Assembly (NCBI GenBank): GCA_020636225.1
Contig: JACJYI010000003.1
Span: 310,001-374,000 of the forward strand
DNA: 64,000 nucleotides
Direction of reading: 5' to 3'
Source of the DNA: Lewinellaceae bacterium
GTDB taxonomy: Bacteria; Bacteroidota; Bacteroidia; Chitinophagales; Saprospiraceae
Part shown: one piece after another, positions 59,374-64,000 of the stretch
Position numbering within the stretch: position 1 is the first letter of the stretch
How the letters are laid out: every line of letters begins with the position of its first letter
Position numbers and translations under genes: made by a program
Notes under the pieces: generated by a model
The model's input: the letters and a program-made list of their open reading frames with translations, nothing else
Told to the model about the DNA's origin: nothing
The model's database searches: none

Positions 59374-61319
59374 TGGACCTGTCCATCATTATCGTCAGTT
59401 ACAATGTCCGGCATTTCCTGGAACAGGCCCTGTTGTCTGTCCGCAAGGCTATTCGTGGTCTGGATGCGGAGGTGATCGTGGTGGACAATGATTCGGTGGA
59501 TGATTCCGCCCATCTGGTCAGGGAGCGATTCCCGGAAGTGGCGCTGCTGGTCAACAAGGTCAATGCGGGATTCGCCGTCGCCAACAACCAGGCGATCCGG
59601 CAGGCCAGGGGCCGATATATCCTGCTGTTGAACCCGGATACGGTCGTGGAGGAGGATACCTTTCACAAGTGCCTTCGATTCATGGATGAGCATCCGGAGG
59701 CCGGAGCGCTGGGCGTGCGAATGATCGATGGTGGTGGCCAGTATCTTCCGGAGTCCAAGCGAGGGTTCCCTTCGCCCTTTGTGGCCTTTTGCAAGGCCTT
59801 CGGCCTGTCCAGGCTGTTTCCGCGCTCCGCTACGTTCAATCGCTATCATCTGGGGCATCTCGATGAGATGGAGACTGCTCCCGTCGATGTGCTGGCCGGG
59901 GCCTTCATGTGGCTGCGCAAGGAGGCGCTCGATAAGGCCGGTCTGCTGGATGAAGCCTTCTTCATGTACGGTGAGGACATCGATCTCTCCTACCGGATCA
60001 AGGAGGCGGGATATACCAACTACTATTTTCCCGAAGTGACCATCATCCACTACAAGGGAGAAAGTACCCGCAAGGGCAGCCTGAACTATATCCGGATCTT
60101 CTATCTCGCCATGATCCTGTTCGCCGAGAAACATTTCTCCGGTCCTCGCAGGTCCTGGTATATCCTGTTCATCCGTCTGGCCATCTATATGCGGGCCCTG
60201 ATGACCCTGGTGCGCAACCTCTTCAGGCACAGCTGGCTGTTTCTGGCCGATCTCCTGATCCTCTGGGCAGGCGTCGTATTGATCAAGGATTTCTGGGCGG
60301 AGTTCTATTTCAATGATCCGGGCTATTATCCGGATTCTTTCAACCTGGTCAACGCACCGCTTTATGCATTGATCTGGACGGGAAGCATGTACCTCAGCGG
60401 GGCCTATGATCGCAAGGATGACCTGTGGGCCGTGACGCGGGGGCTGTTCCTGGGCAGCCTGCTCATTGCGGCAGTCTACGGGTTTCTCGACCAGACCTAT
60501 CGGACCTCCCGGGCGGTGATCCTGATGGGCTCGGTCTGGGCATTGCTGACGACGGTCGGACTGCGCATGGTGGTGCATTACCTGCGCTACGGTGAATGGC
60601 GGACGGGTGTTCGAAAGGCCGCCAACCTGGTGGTGGTGGGATCGGCAGAGGAATGCGAGCGCGCCATGCAACTGTTGAACAAGCTGCATGTCTCCAAGAA
60701 CCTGATCGGCTGGTTGTCACCTGACGAGGAATACGACCCGCATGTCTTCCTCAATCATATCCGGCGACTGGATGAGGTCGTGAATGTCTTCCGGGTCCAG
60801 GAGCTCATCTTTTGTGCCCGGGACGTCCGGTCGGACCATATGATGCAATGGATGAACCTGATCGGATCGGGGATTGAATACCGGATCCTGCCCGAAGGCG
60901 GGGTGAGCATCATCGGCAGCGCTTCCTCGCAGGTCAGCGGCGAGTTGTATACGGCTGACGTGCGCTTCCGTCTGGCCGATCCGGTCAAGCGGCGGCACAA
61001 GCGGTTGCTGGACCTGCTGGTCGGTATGTTCCTGCTCGTGTCCAGTCCGATCCTGATCTGGCTGCAGGGGCGCAAGTGGGTGTTCTTGCGCAACGTGCTC
61101 AGGCTGTTGACCGGTCGGTCGACCCTGGTGAGCTACGGACAGGAAGAGTCCGGTCTGCCGAAATTGCGCCCGGGCCTGCTCACGCCGGCGGATGCCCATC
61201 CCTGGCTCAATCTGGACGCCCGGACAGTCCGGCATCTGGATTTCCTCTATGCCCGCGATTATGCCCTGGAGAAGGATATTCGCATCCTGGTTGGCAACCT
61301 GCGCCGGCTGGATCGCTGA
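59373..61319 (+). CDS. GT2 glycosyltransferase fused to sugar-transferase-like membrane domain
   Basis: 648 residues. Residues ~1-255 are a GT2 glycosyltransferase (VSYNVRHFLEQAL, VDNDSVDDS, LNPDTVVEEDTF, FFMYGEDIDLSYRIKEAGY), rhamnosyltransferase-like. Residues ~270-405 hold several membrane segments and ~415-525 a nucleotide-binding-like region (LVVVGSAEECERAMQLLN). The C-terminal ~120 residues echo polyprenyl-phosphate sugar transferases (KRRHKRLLDLLVGMFLLVSSPILIWL) but lack the long catalytic acidic segment of WcaJ-type enzymes, so the second half may be inactive. Role: surface polysaccharide assembly at the inner membrane. Co-transcribed with recR. Confidence 0.85.
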   Translation: MDLSIIIVSYNVRHFLEQALLSVRKAIRGLDAEVIVVDNDSVDDSAHLVRERFPEVALLVNKVNAGFAVANNQAIRQARGRYILLLNPDTVVEEDTFHKCLRFMDEHPEAGALGVRMIDGGGQYLPESKRGFPSPFVAFCKAFGLSRLFPRSATFNRYHLGHLDEMETAPVDVLAGAFMWLRKEALDKAGLLDEAFFMYGEDIDLSYRIKEAGYTNYYFPEVTIIHYKGESTRKGSLNYIRIFYLAMILFAEKHFSGPRRSWYILFIRLAIYMRALMTLVRNLFRHSWLFLADLLILWAGVVLIKDFWAEFYFNDPGYYPDSFNLVNAPLYALIWTGSMYLSGAYDRKDDLWAVTRGLFLGSLLIAAVYGFLDQTYRTSRAVILMGSVWALLTTVGLRMVVHYLRYGEWRTGVRKAANLVVVGSAEECERAMQLLNKLHVSKNLIGWLSPDEEYDPHVFLNHIRRLDEVVNVFRVQELIFCARDVRSDHMMQWMNLIGSGIEYRILPEGGVSIIGSASSQVSGELYTADVRFRLADPVKRRHKRLLDLLVGMFLLVSSPILIWLQGRKWVFLRNVLRLLTGRSTLVSYGQEESGLPKLRPGLLTPADAHPWLNLDARTVRHLDFLYARDYALEKDIRILVGNLRRLDR

Positions 61320-61363
61320 GACATCCGGGTTTTCGCTCCTCACCTCAGTTTGTATCTTCGGGT

Positions 61364-62593
61364 ATGTCAATCCAACAACCTACACTGAACCATGCCGATC
61401 TGGCCGATCGGGTCAGATCCCTTGCCTCCGCTGGCCTGGAGGAGGTCATCGGCTTTCGTCGCCACATGCACATGTATCCCGAGCTGTCCTTCCAGGAGGA
61501 AAAGACCGGGCAATTCATTGCTTCGCTACTGACCCGATGGGGCATTCCCCATACGACAGGGTGGGGAGGGCATGGCGTGGTGGCGACATTGTCCGGGTCC
61601 GGTCCCGGACCCACGGTGGCCTTGCGGGCGGATATCGATGCCCTGCCCATCCACGAAGTGGACGGGAGGGACTACGGATCCAGGGTCGCTGGGGTCATGC
61701 ACGCCTGCGGACACGATGTGCATATGGCGTCCCTGCTCGGCGCCCTGAGGATCCTCATGGCCACCCGGGATTCCTGGCAGGGAACCGTGCGGGCCATCTT
61801 CCAGCCGGCAGAGGAGAGTCATCCGGGTGGTGCCAGCCTGCTGATCCAGGAAGGTGTGCTGGAGGATCCGCGACCGGTCAGCATTTTCGGACAGCATGTG
61901 TTGCCCACCCTGGCTGTCGGCAAGGTCGGATTCCGGGAAGGGGTCTTCATGGCATCGGCCGATGAGTTGTACCTGACCATCGAGGGGCGGGGAGGCCATG
62001 GGGCCATGCCGCATCTGACCCGTGACCCGATCGCCATCACGGCTACCCTGATCAGTGCGCTTCAGCAACTGGTGAGCCGGCATGCCAACCCGATCTCACC
62101 TTCTGTGCTGACCTTTGGCCGTATCTGGTCGGACGGTGGTGCGACCAATATCATTCCCGACCGTGTTCATGTGGAAGGCACCTTCCGCGCGTTGGACGAG
62201 ACCTGGCGGGCCGAGGCGCACCAGATGCTCACCGATATGTGCCAGGGGATCGTCGGTTCAATGGGAGGGCGATGTGACCTGGAGATCCGAAAGGGATATC
62301 CGGTATTGGTCAATGATCCGGATACGACCCGCAAGGCGAGGGGCTGGGCCTGCGATTATCTGGGTGAGGATCGTGTGGAGGACCTGGAGATCCGGATGGG
62401 CGCAGAGGATTTTGCCTGGTACAGCCAGGTGATGCCGGCCTGTTTCTTTCGTCTGGGGACAGGGAATGCTGAGAAGGGAATTACCTCGGGCTTGCATACG
62501 CCGGCCTTTGATGTCGACGAGCAATCCCTGGAGATCGGAAGCGGGTTGATGGCCTGGATGGCGATTCGCCAGTTGATGGAAGAAAATGCCTGA
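61364..62593 (+). CDS. M20-family metallo-amidohydrolase
   Basis: 409 residues, cytoplasmic. HMHMYPELSFQEEKTGQFIASLL, ALRADIDALPI, GVMHACGHDVHMASLLGALRIL, FQPAEESHPGGASLLI and MGAEDFAWYSQ are the conserved zinc- and substrate-binding blocks of the amidohydrolase group (IAA-amino acid/N-acetyl-L,L-diaminopimelate hydrolase relatives). Exact substrate unknown. TATCTTCG (61353-61360) ends four bases before the ATG, so a nearly or fully leaderless mRNA is predicted. Confidence 0.9.
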   Translation: MSIQQPTLNHADLADRVRSLASAGLEEVIGFRRHMHMYPELSFQEEKTGQFIASLLTRWGIPHTTGWGGHGVVATLSGSGPGPTVALRADIDALPIHEVDGRDYGSRVAGVMHACGHDVHMASLLGALRILMATRDSWQGTVRAIFQPAEESHPGGASLLIQEGVLEDPRPVSIFGQHVLPTLAVGKVGFREGVFMASADELYLTIEGRGGHGAMPHLTRDPIAITATLISALQQLVSRHANPISPSVLTFGRIWSDGGATNIIPDRVHVEGTFRALDETWRAEAHQMLTDMCQGIVGSMGGRCDLEIRKGYPVLVNDPDTTRKARGWACDYLGEDRVEDLEIRMGAEDFAWYSQVMPACFFRLGTGNAEKGITSGLHTPAFDVDEQSLEIGSGLMAWMAIRQLMEENA

Positions 62594-62714
62594 ACAGATG
62601 AAACATTTTTGCCATGTGATGAGTAAACGGAGGGAGTGCCGCTGGCATTATATCGAATAAATTAGTATATTTATTCTTTTAGTATATTGAACTCCAACCC
62701 CTGAACCAATCCCT

Positions 62715-63926
62715 ATGGCCAAGATCCTTATCGCCGATGATGAACAGAGTATCCGCCGCACCCTGCGCGAGATACTGGAATTTGAGAAGTACCAGGTGGA
62801 TGAAGCTGGCGATGGCCTTGAGTGTCTGGCCAAGATCAAGCAGGAAAACTATGATGTAGTCATCCTGGACATCAAGATGCCCAAGATGGACGGCATGGAG
62901 ACCCTGGAAAAGATCCAGTCCCTGGCTCCCGATGTGCCTGTGGTCATGATCAGCGGTCATGCCAGTATCGATACCGCCGTAGAGGCGGTGAAAAAAGGAG
63001 CGTTTGACTTTATCTCCAAGCCACCGGATCTGAACAGGATGTTGATCACCATCCGGAATGCCATGGACAAGTCCAGCCTGATCGTGGAGACCAAGGCCCT
63101 CCAGCGCAAGGTCGGCAAGATCAAGACCCAGGACATGATCGGTCATTCAGAAAGCATCCAGCAGATCCAGGATACCATTGAACGGGTGGCTCCGACAGAT
63201 GCACGAATCCTGATCACCGGGGAGAATGGTACCGGTAAGGAACTGGTGGCCCGATGGGCCCATGCCAAGAGTCCGAGAAATACCCACCCCCTGATCGAGG
63301 TGAACTGCGCGGCCATCCCGTCCGAGCTCATCGAAAGCGAATTGTTCGGACATGAGAAAGGAGCCTTTACTTCGGCGATCAAGCAACGCATCGGGAAGTT
63401 CGAGCAGGCCAATGGCGGTACCCTCTTCCTGGATGAGATCGGCGATATGAGCCTTTCCGCCCAGGCCAAGGTACTCCGGGCCCTCCAGGAGAACCGGATC
63501 ACCCGTGTTGGAGGAGACAAGGAGATCCCTGTGGATGTGCGGGTCATTGCAGCCACGAACAAGGACCTGCGCAAGATGATCCAGGAAGGAAAATTCAGGG
63601 AAGACCTCTATCACCGTCTTGCCGTGATCATCATTCACGTGCCGTCACTGAATGACCGTCTGGATGATATTCCCGAGTTGGTGGAGCACTTCATCGAACA
63701 GATCTGCGGCGAATACGGCATTGCCACCAAGGCAATCGATACAGAGGCTCTGGCCGCCCTTCAGCAGATCACCTGGACCGGCAACATCCGGGAACTCCGG
63801 AATGTGGTCGAACGACTGATCATCCTCAGTGGTAAATCCATATCTGCGGAAGATGTCCAGCGGTATGTGGTGCCCAGCAGTGCCCAGCCTGGCAAAGTCG
63901 TCGACAAACTGGAAACGATCGGATGA
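62715..63926 (+). CDS. NtrC-type response regulator with variant GAFTSA loop and no visible HTH
   Basis: 403 residues. Receiver domain ~1-120 (phospho-Asp52, Lys102 region SKPPD). AAA+ domain ~140-370: Walker A GENGTGKE (169-176), Walker B TLFLDEIGDM, R-finger region FREDLYHRL. The sigma-54 contact loop reads GAFTSA (216-221) instead of GAFTGA. The protein ends at ...VVPSSAQPGKVVDKLETIG soon after the AAA+ lid, with no Fis-type helix-turn-helix. It may act in solution or by AAA+ contacts only. A possible promoter lies at ~62684-62694 (TAGTATATTG); the hairpin at 63953 follows. Confidence 0.9.
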   Translation: MAKILIADDEQSIRRTLREILEFEKYQVDEAGDGLECLAKIKQENYDVVILDIKMPKMDGMETLEKIQSLAPDVPVVMISGHASIDTAVEAVKKGAFDFISKPPDLNRMLITIRNAMDKSSLIVETKALQRKVGKIKTQDMIGHSESIQQIQDTIERVAPTDARILITGENGTGKELVARWAHAKSPRNTHPLIEVNCAAIPSELIESELFGHEKGAFTSAIKQRIGKFEQANGGTLFLDEIGDMSLSAQAKVLRALQENRITRVGGDKEIPVDVRVIAATNKDLRKMIQEGKFREDLYHRLAVIIIHVPSLNDRLDDIPELVEHFIEQICGEYGIATKAIDTEALAALQQITWTGNIRELRNVVERLIILSGKSISAEDVQRYVVPSSAQPGKVVDKLETIG

Positions 63927-63952
63927 CCTGCACCCAGGTAAAGAACGGATAA

Positions 63953-63988
63953 GCACATGACCCGGAATAACAATCCCGGGTCATGTGC
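63953..63988 (+). terminator. Hairpin after the NtrC-type gene
   Basis: GCACATGACCCGG (63953-63965) pairs with CCGGGTCATGTGC (63976-63988). The sequence after it is GTTATATT rather than a pure T run, so efficiency is uncertain. Confidence 0.55.
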
Positions 63989-64000
63989 GTTATATTCAAT

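Noticed and set aside
1..64000. CRISPR arrays, tRNA or rRNA genes, prophage or full transposase
   Set aside because: No spaced repeats, cloverleaf, ribosomal RNA or transposase motifs were seen by eye; a short tRNA could still be missed.

Overview
This window is chromosomal DNA from a member of the Bacteroidota, most likely of the Saprospiria type (Lewinella-like). That placement is inference. It rests on type IX secretion and gliding genes (porU, porV, porP/sprF, gldJ), secreted proteins with type IX sorting tails, the Bacteroidota-typical blocks panC / short glycogen-synthase-like gene / DUF4270 / glmS and DUF4290 / murA, and many -7 promoter elements of the form TAnnTTTG. Base composition is GC-rich except for one AT-rich patch at about 15.9-19.2 kb. 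Gene density is high and the genes are mostly housekeeping.

Layout: 0-2 kb, pantothenate genes panC and panD with a flippase-like membrane protein running off the left edge. 2-9.5 kb, glycogen-synthase-like protein, DUF4270 lipoprotein, GlmS, DUF4290, MurA, a 2-oxoglutarate/Fe oxygenase and a haem c lipoprotein. 9.5-14.3 kb, envelope and secreted proteins, with a 182-bp MITE-like element. 14.5-21 kb, archaeal-type ProRS followed by an AT-rich insert with two secreted proteins and a broken one, bounded by a 54-bp repeat of the proS 3' end, then a membrane glycosyltransferase-like gene. 21-29.5 kb, secreted GH13 enzyme, YebC, HemW, thioredoxin, small enzymes and a RES-Xre toxin-antitoxin pair. 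29.5-37.5 kb, MscS channel and a TetR-TolC-HlyD-ABC export operon like YbhGFSR/CecR with YbhF split in two. 37.5-45 kb, DUF3127 protein with an SSB-like tail, peroxiredoxin, two M23 peptidases, Aat, the second MITE-like copy and a DUF819 transporter. 45-54.5 kb, RNase P RNA, then porV, porU, porP/sprF, gldJ and murF. 54.5-64 kb, an arginase-fold pseudo-enzyme, an amino-acid dehydrogenase, the PDH E2, recR, a fused glycosyltransferase, an M20 hydrolase and a sigma-54-type regulator without a visible DNA-binding domain.

PorU, PorV, PorP/SprF and GldJ form the machinery that would export the type IX-tailed proteins encoded here (the GH13 enzyme and both island proteins). GlmS, MurA and MurF lie on one peptidoglycan route, and panC and panD on the CoA route.

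The most interesting observations are: (1) a MITE-like family with 19-bp terminal inverted repeats and 4-bp target duplications, one copy of which appears to have split a small gene; (2) an insertion at the 3' end of proS; (3) a set of genes whose start codon lies exactly five bases after a TAnnTTTG-like element, the same spacing as between the rnpB promoter and the RNase P RNA 5' end, which predicts leaderless mRNAs; (4) a terminator and a leaderless promoter sharing bases between gldJ and murF. No CRISPR array, prophage, tRNA or rRNA gene was seen, and no full transposase gene.
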